Source: Ignavibacteriales bacterium | GTDB lineage: Bacteria > Bacteroidota > Ignavibacteria > Ignavibacteriales > Melioribacteraceae | NCBI GenBank assembly: GCA_016177735.1 | Contig: JACOUS010000032.1 | Span: 1 to 64,000, forward strand | Direction: 5' to 3' | DNA: 64,000 bases | Shown here: one piece after another, positions 16,879 through 26,189 of the stretch | How the letters are laid out: each line of letters starts with the position of its first letter | Numbering within the stretch: position 1 is the stretch's first letter | Made by a program: the position numbers and the translations under genes | Notes under the pieces: model-generated | Database searches by the model: none | What the model was told of the DNA's origin: nothing | The model's input: the letters and a program-made list of their open reading frames with translations, nothing else

Positions 16879-18711
16879 TTGGAAAAAGAGAAAGACAAAA
16901 AACCTTTCCTTGATATTCTCAAAGCAATGGGACTTGTTTTCGGCGATATCGGAACAAGTCCTATTTACACGCTTACCGTAATATTTTTCCTCACGCCGCC
17001 AACGCCTGAAAATGTACTCGGAATTTTATCGCTCGTTTTTTGGACCTTAATTGTACTCGTTACTTTGGAGTACACGTTTCTCGCAATGAGTTTGAGTTCC
17101 AAAGGTGAAGGCGGAACAATTGTGCTCAAGGAAATTCTTTCCAGTTTGATCAAATCGGGAAGATCAATCGGCTTTGTTACATTTCTCGGTTACATTGGTG
17201 TTTCACTTTTAATGGGCGATGGAGTTATCACTCCGGCTATCAGTATTCTTTCCGCTGTGGAAGGTCTGGAATTAATTCCGGGTCTTGGGCACATAAGTCT
17301 AAATACTATTTTAATAATCACAATCGTAATAACAATTTTACTTTTTGCTGTACAGTTCAAAGGAACAGATAAAGTTGCATCTTCATTCGGACCGATAATG
17401 GTTATCTGGTTTCTCGCATTATTTATAAGCGGAACAGTTTCCGTAATTCAAACACCGAAAGTATTTGCGGCGTTCAGCCCGCATTATGCAATTGAGTTTT
17501 TTATCAACAACGGATTATCAGGATTGTTCGTTCTTTCGGAAGTAATTTTGTGTGCAACCGGCGGCGAAGCAATTTATGCGGATATGGGTCACCTCGGCAG
17601 AAACCCGATTCGGCGCGCGTGGTATTTTGTTTTTGCTGCTCTCGTGATGAATTATTTTGGGCAAGGCGCATTTGTTATGCGTGCCGGCGAAGCGCATGAT
17701 GAACAAGTAAATATTTTGTTCTCGATGATTAAATCACAAGCGGAGTTTTTGTACATCCCGTTTTTGATTTTAACATTACTGGCAACCATCATCGCATCGC
17801 AAGCGATGATCAGCGCTGTCTTCTCGCTTGTTTATCAGGGAATCAGAACATATATCTTTCCTCTGATGAGAGTGAAGTACACGTCGAGTCATTTAAAATC
17901 GCAGATATACATCGGCGCTGTAAATTGGGGATTGCTGCTCTCGGTTATTTTTATGATTCTTTTATTCAAAGAATCTAAAAATCTTGCCGCCGCATACGGC
18001 TTGGCTGTAACTGCAACAATGACTATCAGTACATTTTTTATGATCTGGATTTTCCGCAAACATTCCGATAGAATAAAAATTGCAATCGCGGTGATTGTAT
18101 TTATTGCAAATATATTTTTTCTTGCCGCTGTCTTTACAAAAATTCCGCACGGCGGGTACTGGTCAATTATCATTGCGCTCATTCCGTTCTTCACAATAAA
18201 GATTTGGACGAACGGAAATAAAGCGGTACACCGCTCGTTCAGGTCGCTGCCGATTGACGTTTATCTCGAAAGTTTCAACCAGATGTATGAAACCGGAAAA
18301 TTTCTGCCGGGCAACGCACTTTTTTTTGCAAAAAATCTTCACATGATTCCGCCGTACATGGTTCACTGCACAATCAGAGGAAATATCATTTACGAACACA
18401 ATTTTTTGGTATCGGTTGCAACAATGGATAAACCGTTCGGTGTGCAGAAACTTTTTGTACCGGAAATTACAGACGGATTATCGGGACTCGAAATTCAAGC
18501 CGGCTACATGGAGCGGCTCGATATCCCGAAAATTTTACGAGAAGTAGATATCGATCCCAAAGTAATGTTTTACGGTGTTGATGATATTCACACAAAAAAA
18601 CCTTCGCTAAAACTTTTCTCGTTTATTAAAAGAGTTTCGTCAAACTTTGTTCAATTTCTCGAACTGCCGTACCAAAAGTTGCACGGAGTTGTAACCAAGA
18701 TAGAGATATAA
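16879..18711 (+). CDS. kup: KUP-family potassium transporter
   Basis: A 610-residue Kup/Trk-D protein for K+ uptake with protons. The family's N-terminal signature 'AMGLVFGDIGTSPIYTL' is present, followed by 'LSSKGEGGTIVLKEIL', 'YIGVSLLMGDGVITPAISILSAVEGLE' and 'GGEAIYADMGHLGRNPIRRAWY'. About twelve helices span residues 15-430, then a ~170-residue cytoplasmic tail. The start is TTG at 16879, 10 nt after the preceding stop; no ATG occurs before the first helix, so TTG is the best choice. It is in one operon with the KimA-like gene. Confidence 0.95.
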   Translation: MEKEKDKKPFLDILKAMGLVFGDIGTSPIYTLTVIFFLTPPTPENVLGILSLVFWTLIVLVTLEYTFLAMSLSSKGEGGTIVLKEILSSLIKSGRSIGFVTFLGYIGVSLLMGDGVITPAISILSAVEGLELIPGLGHISLNTILIITIVITILLFAVQFKGTDKVASSFGPIMVIWFLALFISGTVSVIQTPKVFAAFSPHYAIEFFINNGLSGLFVLSEVILCATGGEAIYADMGHLGRNPIRRAWYFVFAALVMNYFGQGAFVMRAGEAHDEQVNILFSMIKSQAEFLYIPFLILTLLATIIASQAMISAVFSLVYQGIRTYIFPLMRVKYTSSHLKSQIYIGAVNWGLLLSVIFMILLFKESKNLAAAYGLAVTATMTISTFFMIWIFRKHSDRIKIAIAVIVFIANIFFLAAVFTKIPHGGYWSIIIALIPFFTIKIWTNGNKAVHRSFRSLPIDVYLESFNQMYETGKFLPGNALFFAKNLHMIPPYMVHCTIRGNIIYEHNFLVSVATMDKPFGVQKLFVPEITDGLSGLEIQAGYMERLDIPKILREVDIDPKVMFYGVDDIHTKKPSLKLFSFIKRVSSNFVQFLELPYQKLHGVVTKIEI

Positions 18712-18931
18712 TACGCAATTGAACTTCACGTAATTTTGTCGTAAGATTCATTCGTTCCTTTGCATGTCCCCTTCAATCGAGGTGAAGCAATGGCTTGGCA
18801 GTCCAGCGAAAATAGAATCGGGCAGCACTCAAAAAATTTCCCGCCGTTTAATCTCACGCAATCAATTTGTGCCGCAATGTTTGTTGTTCGAGCAAGAAAA
18901 TATTTTCTATTAATAATAGATCGGGAATGTT

Positions 18932-19384
18932 ATGAATCGGAAAATATTTTTTACCGTATTTTATTTTCTGCTGATACTTAGCGCCGGACAAGCTCAGCAG
19001 ATAAAATATTGCGAAATGATCGGCAAGACAGTTAATGATGTTATAAAAGTTTACGGCAAACCGGCACACCAGGATTTCAACTCGGCTTCAATGAAATGTC
19101 TCTTTTACCAAACCAAAGGAGGGCGTTCAGCATTTATTGCCGATGAAAAAGGGGTCTATCAAATTCAAGTTGATCTGTTGTTCGGTTCGGAACGCGAGGC
19201 TGAAAAATCGATTAATAATTTTTTGAACGGCTGCAGTCAGCAGGCTTATAAAATAGATACGCTGAACACGGGCAATTACAAAATACTTTCTCCGGGTGTG
19301 AAGATGGAATTAACTCTCTTCGAGAACACCTTCACAAAAAAATTTGAGATAAAGTTTATTGCCAACCGTTCGGAGAATAAATAA
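18932..19384 (+). CDS. Secreted hypothetical protein
   Basis: A 150-residue protein with a clear signal peptide (MNRKIFFTVFYFLLILSAGQAQ) and a small periplasmic or secreted domain that begins 'IKYCEMIGKTVNDVIKVYGKP', a SmpA/OmlA-like opening in which a 'G.....V...GKP' pattern is common. Two cysteines in the mature N-terminal half (CEMIG, MKCLFY) and one later (GCSQQ). I do not recognise the family. It lies alone downstream of the potassium genes, with a hairpin terminator just after its stop. Confidence 0.7.
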   Translation: MNRKIFFTVFYFLLILSAGQAQQIKYCEMIGKTVNDVIKVYGKPAHQDFNSASMKCLFYQTKGGRSAFIADEKGVYQIQVDLLFGSEREAEKSINNFLNGCSQQAYKIDTLNTGNYKILSPGVKMELTLFENTFTKKFEIKFIANRSENK

Positions 19385-19398
19385 AAAATTTTATACTG

Positions 19399-19423
19399 TA
19401 GCGCAGATTTTTAATCTGCGCTA
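19399..19423. terminator. Hairpin terminator, repeat-family member
   Basis: TAGCGCAGATT, loop TTT, AATCTGCGCTA: 11-bp perfect arms between two convergent genes (stop at 19384 on plus, stop at 19446 on minus). Nearly the same hairpin occurs at 42772-42794, so it is both a likely bidirectional terminator and a dispersed repeat. Confidence 0.75.
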
Positions 19424-19445
19424 AGTTAATGAACAAAAAGTGAGA

Positions 19446-20879
19446 TCAATATTTAATCGCCAGCAGATGCGGGCGTTCGTTGTGTACTTTTAAGATAAAC
19501 TCGCCGAACAGAGTATTAGCCCATGCAAACCAATCGCGTGTGTATTTGCTTGCATCGTCTTTGTCGAATGCTTCGTGCATAAATCCCGTTCCGGCGTGCG
19601 AGCGTTTTAAAATTGCGATACACTCTTTAATTTCATTTTCATCATTACTTGTTATTCCGCGCATTATAACCGAGAGGTGCCAGATCATTCCGATTCCCAT
19701 GTGAGGTCCGCCGATTCCTTTTCCGGCTTTCCCTTCGAAGTAATACGGATTGTATCCGCTGAACAAAAATTTACGTGTGTCATTGTATAAAGGATCATCT
19801 GATTTCATCGCACCGAGATACGGTAATGCAAGCAAGCTCGGCACGTTTGCATCATCCATAAAAAGTCTGTTGCCGAAGCCGTCAACTTCGTATGCGAGCA
19901 TTTTCCCGAAATGAGGATGCGGAACAACAGCATATTGTTTCAACGCTTCTTCAACTTCGTGAGCAAGAGATGCACATTCACCGGCAAAATCTTTATCGTT
20001 AATAACGTTTCCGAAGATTTCATTTAACTGCCGCAATGAAACAACAGCAAAATAATTTGACGGAATCAAAAAAGAAAACATTGTTGCGTCGTCACTCGGT
20101 CTGAAGATCGAGCAAATCAATCCGACCGGTTTAACCGGGTTGCCGTAACCGGTGAGCATAACCGTATCCGACGCGCGGTCTGTAACGCGCATAAAATAAT
20201 ACGGACCGCTGTTCTCTTTTCTCTGCTGCTCGCGGAAAGTTTTTAAAACAAGCCGCATTGCATTTTGCCATTGAGCATCAAAGATTGATTTATCGCCGGT
20301 TGTTTTCCAAAAATTGTATGCGAGTCTGATTGGATAACAGAGCGAATCTATTTCCCATTTGCGTTCGTGCAATTCCGGTTTCATTTCCGTGATATCTGTC
20401 TTCCACTGGCTTTCACCGGGTCCGTCGTTAAACGCGTTTGCATACGGATCAATTAATATACATTTGCTTTGCCGGTTGATAACGCCGGCGATCAAATCTT
20501 TCAATTCTTTGTCATCGCGTGTTAACGGAAGATAGGGCCAGACTTGCGCGGTTGAATCTCTCAGCCACATTGCATGAATATCGCCGGTGATTACAAATGT
20601 ATCCGGCTTGCCGTCAATTATTCTATGTGTTACGGTTGTGTCGAGTGTGTTCGGAAAACAATTCTCGAAAAGCCATGCAAGTTCTTCATCTTTGATTTCT
20701 TTTTTCATTTCGGAAATTTTTGCTTCAACAGCTTTGCTGATAAATTTCCGCTTCGATAGTTCGGGACGTTTTGTTTCAAATGGATTTGCTGCAAAAGATT
20801 TTCCAAATGAATTATTCGCTAATGTAAGTCCCGCGAGTGCGAGTCCGCTTGTTTTGATAAAATCTCTTCGTGAAGGCAT
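19446..20879 (-). CDS. GH125 exo-alpha-1,6-mannosidase, Tat-exported
   Basis: A 477-residue glycoside hydrolase of family 125 (formerly DUF1237), metal-independent exo-alpha-1,6-mannosidases of (alpha/alpha)6 fold. Characteristic segments: 'LFENCFPNTLDTTV', 'VITGDIHAMWLRDSTAQVWPYL', 'ANAFNDGPGESQWKTDITEMKPELHERKWEIDSLCYPIRLAY' and 'GPHMGIGMIWHLSVIMRGITS'. The N-terminus MPSRRDFIKTSGLALAGL has a twin-arginine motif, so it is exported folded. Together with the downstream GH20 enzyme (180 bp upstream in the genome's minus-strand order) it suggests N-glycan or mannan breakdown. Confidence 0.93.
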   Translation of the reverse strand: MPSRRDFIKTSGLALAGLTLANNSFGKSFAANPFETKRPELSKRKFISKAVEAKISEMKKEIKDEELAWLFENCFPNTLDTTVTHRIIDGKPDTFVITGDIHAMWLRDSTAQVWPYLPLTRDDKELKDLIAGVINRQSKCILIDPYANAFNDGPGESQWKTDITEMKPELHERKWEIDSLCYPIRLAYNFWKTTGDKSIFDAQWQNAMRLVLKTFREQQRKENSGPYYFMRVTDRASDTVMLTGYGNPVKPVGLICSIFRPSDDATMFSFLIPSNYFAVVSLRQLNEIFGNVINDKDFAGECASLAHEVEEALKQYAVVPHPHFGKMLAYEVDGFGNRLFMDDANVPSLLALPYLGAMKSDDPLYNDTRKFLFSGYNPYYFEGKAGKGIGGPHMGIGMIWHLSVIMRGITSNDENEIKECIAILKRSHAGTGFMHEAFDKDDASKYTRDWFAWANTLFGEFILKVHNERPHLLAIKY

Positions 20880-20931
20880 GTCATTTCCTTTTGTATAAAA
20901 ATGAATTCAAAAATTAATGGAACGCGGATAA

Positions 20932-21024
20932 CCCGCCAACAAACGGCGGGCAAGCTCTGATTAAGCGGATTATCGCGGATTTTATCAGTGAGAATCCGGT
21001 TCATCTGTGTAATCCGTGGTCTAT
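20932..21024. repeat. Dispersed hairpin repeats between GH20 and GH125 genes
   Basis: CCCGCCAACAAACGGCGGG (20932-20950) forms a 6-bp GC stem with a 7-nt loop; the same 19 bases recur at 52982-53000. It is followed by word-like repeats (GCGGATTATCGCGGATT) and at 21002-21024 by TCTGTGTAATCCGTGGTCTA, which resembles the hairpin arm at 55251-55273. No gene lies in this 180-bp spacer. Confidence 0.6.
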
Positions 21025-21060
21025 TACAAAGTTATCCTGAGCGCTCTGTAAAATGTGTTT

Positions 21061-23292
21061 TTAATAGTTATCAAAAAATAATTTGTTTGCCGGAATTTGT
21101 TTTTTGTTAATGCCGGGTCCTTCGTATTCAACTTTCAAATCTTGTCCGCCGCCTCTTTCAAAGTAAAAAATTTTGAAAGGATATCTTCCGCTGTCGAGAT
21201 AAACTTTGCCGGACTTTTCTGTTGCGGCATGTGTGCCGTCATGATTGACTACAATTTTATTATCGATGTACAAATTCGCCCCGTCATCGGAAGCAACATA
21301 AAAAGTATATTCGCCGTCATCTTCAATTTCGATGAAGCCGTAAAGATCGAGCCCGAAATTATCATCTGCGTGTTTAACTTCCCCCAAAGATATTTTATGA
21401 ACCCTTCCTTTTGTTTCGGGGCGCAGTTCCCAAAAGTTTGGAATGCTGTCCCACTCGCCGGTAAAATATTTGTAGTACAATCCGTTCTCAGTTGTATCAA
21501 TTAAAGTAATCGCAATTGATGAAGTTGTGCTTGTTCTTCCATTTGCTAAAAAAGTTTTCGCTTTCAGCAATTCGTCTTCCGAAAATAAAAGCGGCTTTGT
21601 GTAAAGTGTAGAATTAACAGTCGGTTCACTGCCATCGAGCGTATAAAATATTTTGGAATTTTTTACCGGGCTGTTTAATGCAATCTCTTCGCTGTCCGTA
21701 ATTAAATATTCTCCGCTTTCGGCAAACGGAGTCGGAATTCTAAAATTAAAATTTTTGCTTGCAAGCAGATCATATTGATGTGTCATTCGTTGAACAAAAT
21801 CATTTATGTTACGCGATTCTTTTGGCGACCAAACTACTTCGCTCAAAGCACACATGCGTGGCAGAAGCATATACTCAACATGATTTGTAGTTTCAATGTA
21901 TTCCGTCCACATGTTTGCTTGTGCACCCATAATATATTTTGCTTCCTCATTGTTTAAAACATCCGGCACCGGCTCGTATGAATAAACTTTTTCAAGAGTA
22001 GTGTAACCGCCGATTGCTTTCGGTTCACCGCTCAATGCCTGATAATGATCGAAGTAGCAATGAGTGCCGGGAGACATAACAACATTGTGGTGCATTTTTG
22101 CCGCGGCAATTCCGCCTTCGGTTCCGCGCCAGCTCATTACAGCAGCATTCGGTGCGAGTCCGCCTTCAAGTATTTCATCCCAGCCGATTATCTTTTTCCC
22201 TTTTGAGTTAATAAAATTTTCAATCCGTTGAATAAAATAACTCTGTAGTTCGTGTTCGTCTTTTAGGTTTTCGTTTTGAATTCTTGCCTGACACTTTTCA
22301 CAATTCTCCCATCGCGTTTTCGGCACTTCGTCTCCGCCGATGTGAATATATTCACTCGGAAAAAGATCCATCACTTCCGTTAAAACATTTTGCAGAAATT
22401 CAAAAGTGTTGTCGTTGCCGGCGCAGTAAACATCTTCGATAACGCCCCAAAGATTTCCAACTTCAAAAGGTCCGCCGGTGCATGAAAGTTCCGGATAAGC
22501 TGCGAGTGCTGCAAGCGAGTGACCCGGCATTTCAATTTCGGGAACAACTGTTATGTATTTTTCTTTTGCGTATCCAACAATTTCACGAACCTGATCTTGT
22601 GTGTAAAATCCACCGTACAATTTCCCGTCGGCTTCTTTCCGCCAGGCGCCAACTTCGGTCAGCTTTGGATATTTTTTTATTTCGATTCTCCACCCCTGAT
22701 CTTCGGTTAAGTGCCAATGGAAAGTATTCATTTTATACATTGCAAGAACATCGATATATTTTTTTACGAACTCGACCGGGAAGAAATGACGGCACACATC
22801 GAGATGGACGCCGCGCCATTTGAAACGCGGAGAGTCTTTTATTTCAAGGCACGGTACGGTTAATTCATTTTTTAATTCAACCGGGAAAAGCTGAAACAAA
22901 GTTTGCAGCGCATAAAAAATTCCGGCACCGGTGTTGGACTTAATTGTAATTGCATCCGGTTTGATTGATAAGTAATATTCTTCCGTGTTTTGAATTGCGG
23001 GATCGATTATTATTCTAACGCTATTTTTGGGGTCGCCCTCGGCAGAATTTGTTATCTGAATTTGCAAACCGGATAAATTTTTGATAGTACCGGCAAGCAA
23101 ATTTGCGAGTTTGACCGTCTCATCGTTTTGTTCGATCAAAATTTTTGTTCCGCCGTCAAACGCGAATGCCCCTTTTGTCAATTCAAGTTTTGCCGGTTGC
23201 GGCACTATCGAAATTTTTTCAAAGTTTTGCGCAGACAGCGGTACCGAAAATAGAAGTACCAATAAAAAATATGCTGGGAGATTACGTTTCAT
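21061..23292 (-). CDS. GH20 beta-N-acetylhexosaminidase with C-terminal PA14 domain
   Basis: A secreted enzyme that removes terminal GlcNAc/GalNAc. From ATG 23292 it has 743 residues: signal peptide (MKRNLPAYFLLVLLFSVPLS), GH20b domain, GH20 catalytic barrel with 'FKWRGVHLDVCRHFFPVEF', 'HWHLTEDQGWRIEI' and the catalytic pair Asp-Glu in HIGGDE (about residues 321-322), then a chitobiase C-terminal-like segment ('FYTLDGSEPTVNSTLYTKPL') and a PA14 domain ('YTFYVASDDGANLYIDNKIVVNHDG') likely to bind carbohydrate. A frame extension to 23340 is possible but would place 16 polar residues before the signal peptide. It neighbours the GH125 gene on the same strand. Confidence 0.95.
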   Translation of the reverse strand: MKRNLPAYFLLVLLFSVPLSAQNFEKISIVPQPAKLELTKGAFAFDGGTKILIEQNDETVKLANLLAGTIKNLSGLQIQITNSAEGDPKNSVRIIIDPAIQNTEEYYLSIKPDAITIKSNTGAGIFYALQTLFQLFPVELKNELTVPCLEIKDSPRFKWRGVHLDVCRHFFPVEFVKKYIDVLAMYKMNTFHWHLTEDQGWRIEIKKYPKLTEVGAWRKEADGKLYGGFYTQDQVREIVGYAKEKYITVVPEIEMPGHSLAALAAYPELSCTGGPFEVGNLWGVIEDVYCAGNDNTFEFLQNVLTEVMDLFPSEYIHIGGDEVPKTRWENCEKCQARIQNENLKDEHELQSYFIQRIENFINSKGKKIIGWDEILEGGLAPNAAVMSWRGTEGGIAAAKMHHNVVMSPGTHCYFDHYQALSGEPKAIGGYTTLEKVYSYEPVPDVLNNEEAKYIMGAQANMWTEYIETTNHVEYMLLPRMCALSEVVWSPKESRNINDFVQRMTHQYDLLASKNFNFRIPTPFAESGEYLITDSEEIALNSPVKNSKIFYTLDGSEPTVNSTLYTKPLLFSEDELLKAKTFLANGRTSTTSSIAITLIDTTENGLYYKYFTGEWDSIPNFWELRPETKGRVHKISLGEVKHADDNFGLDLYGFIEIEDDGEYTFYVASDDGANLYIDNKIVVNHDGTHAATEKSGKVYLDSGRYPFKIFYFERGGGQDLKVEYEGPGINKKQIPANKLFFDNY

Positions 23293-23373
23293 TTTATGAA
23301 CCCGTTTTTGTGTTTTCATCTTTGCATCAAATGATGCCAATTTGTTTTTTATTTATTCTGTTCAGATTCAGAA

Positions 23374-23820
23374 TCACAATAATCCGAATTGTTTTAAATG
23401 GTGCGTGAAATGTTTATCGTGAAATGTGTCCCATTCTTCTTTATTCAAATCTCCGAAGGTAGCGTTTGTTAAAATTGCCTCCGGGTTTTCAACATAGAAA
23501 GTTTCGTAATCATCTATTTCGTTTTTCAATACTGTTATTGCCTCTTCGAGCGATGAATATTCAAGCGGCAGAAGTTTATCTCCGATAATCGGGTTGATAA
23601 AATTTTGAGGAAGATGTCTGCTGCTTTGGAGAAATCTTTTTAATGTAGGAATTTTTTCTGGCGGATTAAAACATTCCGCTTTAATTTTTCCGTTGCCCAT
23701 TTTAACGGCAAGAATTAGATGTTCAATCATGTGCCGGGGAGTCATTTTTCCCCACAACGGTTTTGTATCTTCGGTTAAGTTTTGAACGTAGGATAAAAAT
23801 TCTATTACCGGTTTCCCCAT
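23374..23820 (-). CDS. DinB-superfamily-like protein (DUF1569 type)
   Basis: A ~148-residue four-helix protein from ATG 23820 (MGKPVIEFLSYVQNL...), chosen because GAGAGG lies 8 nt upstream; an in-frame ATG at 23880 lacks such a site. 'LWGKMTPRHMIEHLILAVKMG' holds the first His pair and 'DTFHDKHFTHHLKQFGLL' the C-terminal His cluster, the arrangement of the DinB/DUF1569 metal site. Enzymatic role unknown; related proteins are thiol-dependent transferases or hydrolases. It is upstream of the GH20 gene on the same strand, 81 bp away, but probably unrelated in function. Confidence 0.65.
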   Translation of the reverse strand: MGKPVIEFLSYVQNLTEDTKPLWGKMTPRHMIEHLILAVKMGNGKIKAECFNPPEKIPTLKRFLQSSRHLPQNFINPIIGDKLLPLEYSSLEEAITVLKNEIDDYETFYVENPEAILTNATFGDLNKEEWDTFHDKHFTHHLKQFGLL

Positions 23821-23928
23821 TGTACCCCTCTCAAAAATGTTGTAAGAAAATCTGGCATTACGCTTCAGCGGTATTCCCAATAGATAACCATCTAAAAAAT
23901 AATCAAAGAAAAATTTCCTAACTGCACA

Positions 23929-24006
23929 CTAAATAATAGATATTATTTAGAAAAAAATCTTGAAGTAAAATAATATTATTAATATCATGAAGTATGTTAA
24001 TATCAT
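23929..24006. promoter_or_regulatory. Palindrome and direct repeats before the pilin-sigma operon
   Basis: CTAAATAATA-GA-TATTATTTAG (23929-23950) is a perfect 10-bp inverted repeat. TTAATATCAT occurs twice (23979-23988 and 23997-24006), with an 18-bp period, i.e. nearly two helical turns. They lie between divergent genes and 55-130 bp before the pilin-like gene, so they are candidate binding sites for a regulator. No regulator is assigned. Confidence 0.4.
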
Positions 24007-24060
24007 TTTTCGGTTCTTTCCGGCTTCAATAACATATTATTAACAAAAACGGATTAAGCT

Positions 24061-24444
24061 ATGGGAATGCAGCAATTATTATTGATTACCGTTGGAGTAA
24101 TAATAGTTGCCTTGATGATATTCACCGGAATTAACTTGATGAGAAGTTACTTCGAAACGGCAAACCGCGATCAGCTAATCAGCACACTTTACGATCTGGG
24201 AGTACTGGCGCAGCAGCATTACAAAAAGCCAACTGTTCAGGGCGGAGGCGGAAGCAGATACACAGGCTGGACAATTCCGCGTCAGCTACGAAACACGCAA
24301 GCCGGTACAATCAGAGCTACAGTTAGACCAACCAGAATAGATTTTACAGCAACGGGTAAAGAAATCGGGCGCAACAATAGAACGGTTGTCCGTATTACTT
24401 CTCGGGTGAATAACAACGGAATCAGAATAACAATTACTAATTGA
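24061..24444 (+). CDS. Pilin-like membrane-anchored protein
   Basis: A 127-residue protein with one N-terminal hydrophobic helix (LLLITVGVIIVALMIFTGINL, residues ~6-26), then an amphipathic stretch 'FETANRDQLISTLYDLGVLAQQHYKKP' and a small Gly/Arg/Thr-rich domain. The layout (long N-terminal helix continuing into an amphipathic helix, small C-terminal beta domain) recalls type IV pilins and pseudopilins, but no prepilin peptidase site is present (starts MGMQQ). It stands 7 nt before the ECF sigma gene, so they may form an operon. Function unknown. Confidence 0.65.
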   Translation: MGMQQLLLITVGVIIVALMIFTGINLMRSYFETANRDQLISTLYDLGVLAQQHYKKPTVQGGGGSRYTGWTIPRQLRNTQAGTIRATVRPTRIDFTATGKEIGRNNRTVVRITSRVNNNGIRITITN

Positions 24445-24451
24445 GTAAAAC

Positions 24452-24961
24452 TTGTCAGCCGAAAACACCCAATACGTAAATTATCTTATCGAGCTTTCCC
24501 AATCAGGGAGAAAGAATGCTTACTTTGATTTGTGCAGTATAATTTTACGGAGCGTCTTTACTCTGGTTTTTAGGATTGTTAAAGATTACCGGCTAAGTAA
24601 AAAAATCACGCTTGCCGCTTTTGTACTTGGATGGGACAATATTAAAAAATATAACAAAGAAACCTCTTTCGTAATTTGGCTTAAAGATTTTGCTGTTAGA
24701 TATTCCATGAAGGAATTAGAAAAAGGAACGCCGGGCATTTCAAATAATCAGCAGTCAAAAGAGATCAATTACACTCTCACGGAATTAGAAGAACATATTT
24801 TTTCTCTGCCGAATGAAGAAAGATTAATATTTGTTCTTCATGATATGGAAGGATATAGTTACAAAGAGATAGAGAGTTTTATTCCGGATCTTTCGATAGA
24901 TGAAATAAAATCCAAATTAATTGCTACCCGCGGATATTTAATGAGCAAACTCGACCTATGA
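24452..24961 (+). CDS. ECF-type RNA polymerase sigma factor (divergent)
   Basis: A 169-residue sigma70-family protein of ECF type. The region-2-like part (residues ~20-85) is degenerate; the region-4-like helix-turn-helix is clearer: 'LEEHIFSLPNEERLIFVLHDMEGYSYKEIESFIPDLSIDEIKSKLIATRGYLMSKL'. The start is TTG at 24452. The stop overlaps the ATG of the anti-sigma gene (ATGA at 24958-24961), the usual arrangement for a sigma/anti-sigma pair. It probably directs transcription of a small regulon, perhaps including the pilin-like gene (inference). Confidence 0.8.
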   Translation: MSAENTQYVNYLIELSQSGRKNAYFDLCSIILRSVFTLVFRIVKDYRLSKKITLAAFVLGWDNIKKYNKETSFVIWLKDFAVRYSMKELEKGTPGISNNQQSKEINYTLTELEEHIFSLPNEERLIFVLHDMEGYSYKEIESFIPDLSIDEIKSKLIATRGYLMSKLDL

Positions 24962-26178
24962 CTTGTGAAGAAGTAAAATTCAGTTTACATGATTATGTTG
25001 ACGAACTTCTTGACGAGAAAACAAGAAAAGAAGTTGAAGTCCATTTGAGAACATGTCCCGAATGTATTTTCTCTTTTAAAAAGCTGAAAAATTTTTTTGA
25101 TATTTTACAAAAAATACCTCACCCGGCAGAACCACCCGAAGAGATAATCGCTAACCTTTCAGGCGAACTTCTCAAACGAACTGTTTCGGAAGTTTCCGAA
25201 GAGAAAGAAAAACCAAAAATTAATCTCAGAAGAATAAAGAGAGAACAAAAGAAACAAGAAAAAGAACTAAGAATTTCCCGCGGAGCCGGAAGAAAAAGTT
25301 TGATAACGCGTTCCGTAGCAGAAACCAAATTAAAACACAGTTATATTTTAAGCGGCAGACTCGAAGTCCGCAAAACAATTTTGACTTTACTGCCCCTCGT
25401 TATAATTGCAGTCTGTTACTATATATATGATTTTACAAAAATGAATTCCCCGTGGAAAGTTAGAACTTTGTTAGGTTCCGTTTTTATTAACGGAAGAATT
25501 GATGAACTTGGCAGATGGGATGAGGGCACAAGTCTTTTTCTTCAACAGTATTCAAAAGCTGTGGTAAGTATTCCAAGCACCGGCAGAATGGAAGTAAACG
25601 AAAATTCTTTATTGATTTTGGAAAAAGCTAAAAAAGGCGACAATGCTATTGTGATGAAAAGAGGAAAAATCCAGATCGAGAACACAGAGCAGATGCCGGA
25701 TTTAGCAATTCAAATAAAAAATTACCGAATACACGACCACGGCGGCGCAGTAACTTTAACTGTTGATGATGCTGAAAATATTTTGATATCGGTTGAACTT
25801 GGTTACGTAGAAATAAAAGGGGAAGGAAGAATTTTATTTGTGGATGAAGGATACAATTGCGAATTGCGAACCGGCAGTTTCACCGGAACACCTTACCGCT
25901 CAGAGGCACCCGATACACTCAAACAGCTGATCCAGCTTATTGATTATCAAAACGGCGGTGATGCGGCTATTCAAAAAGTCATTGACTTAGCAAGCGATAG
26001 CGATATATTAACATTACTTGCGCTCATTCCGAAAGCATCCGGAACTTACAGAGCGGCACTCTACGATAAAATTTCGAAAACTTTTCCGCCGCCCGGTACA
26101 ATTACCAAAGAGGGGATAATAAATCTTGATCAATACATGTTTGAAGACTGGTGGTACGAAATTGAATGGCAGTTGTGA
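24958..26178 (+). CDS. Anti-sigma factor with zinc finger and FecR-like domain
   Basis: A 406-residue membrane anti-sigma factor. The N-terminus is a ZAS/zf-HC2 domain: 'MTCEEVKFSLHDYVDELLDEKTRKEVEVHLRTCPEC', with the H-x3-C-x2-C motif at HLRTCPEC (29-36). A basic linker (100-135) follows, then one transmembrane helix (ILTLLPLVIIAVCYYIYDF, ~140-158) and an extracytoplasmic FecR-like domain ('SVFINGRIDELGRWDEGTSLFL..SIPSTGRMEVNENSLLIL'). It should hold the ECF sigma factor until a periplasmic signal arrives. Its start overlaps the sigma gene by 4 bp. No TonB-dependent receptor is adjacent, unlike classic FecIR loci. Confidence 0.88.
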   Translation: MTCEEVKFSLHDYVDELLDEKTRKEVEVHLRTCPECIFSFKKLKNFFDILQKIPHPAEPPEEIIANLSGELLKRTVSEVSEEKEKPKINLRRIKREQKKQEKELRISRGAGRKSLITRSVAETKLKHSYILSGRLEVRKTILTLLPLVIIAVCYYIYDFTKMNSPWKVRTLLGSVFINGRIDELGRWDEGTSLFLQQYSKAVVSIPSTGRMEVNENSLLILEKAKKGDNAIVMKRGKIQIENTEQMPDLAIQIKNYRIHDHGGAVTLTVDDAENILISVELGYVEIKGEGRILFVDEGYNCELRTGSFTGTPYRSEAPDTLKQLIQLIDYQNGGDAAIQKVIDLASDSDILTLLALIPKASGTYRAALYDKISKTFPPPGTITKEGIINLDQYMFEDWWYEIEWQL

Positions 26179-26189
26179 TTCAATTTCTC

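Noticed and set aside
18760-18981. 73-codon frame on plus strand
   Set aside because: It runs over intergenic word-like repeats and into the signal peptide of the 18932 gene.
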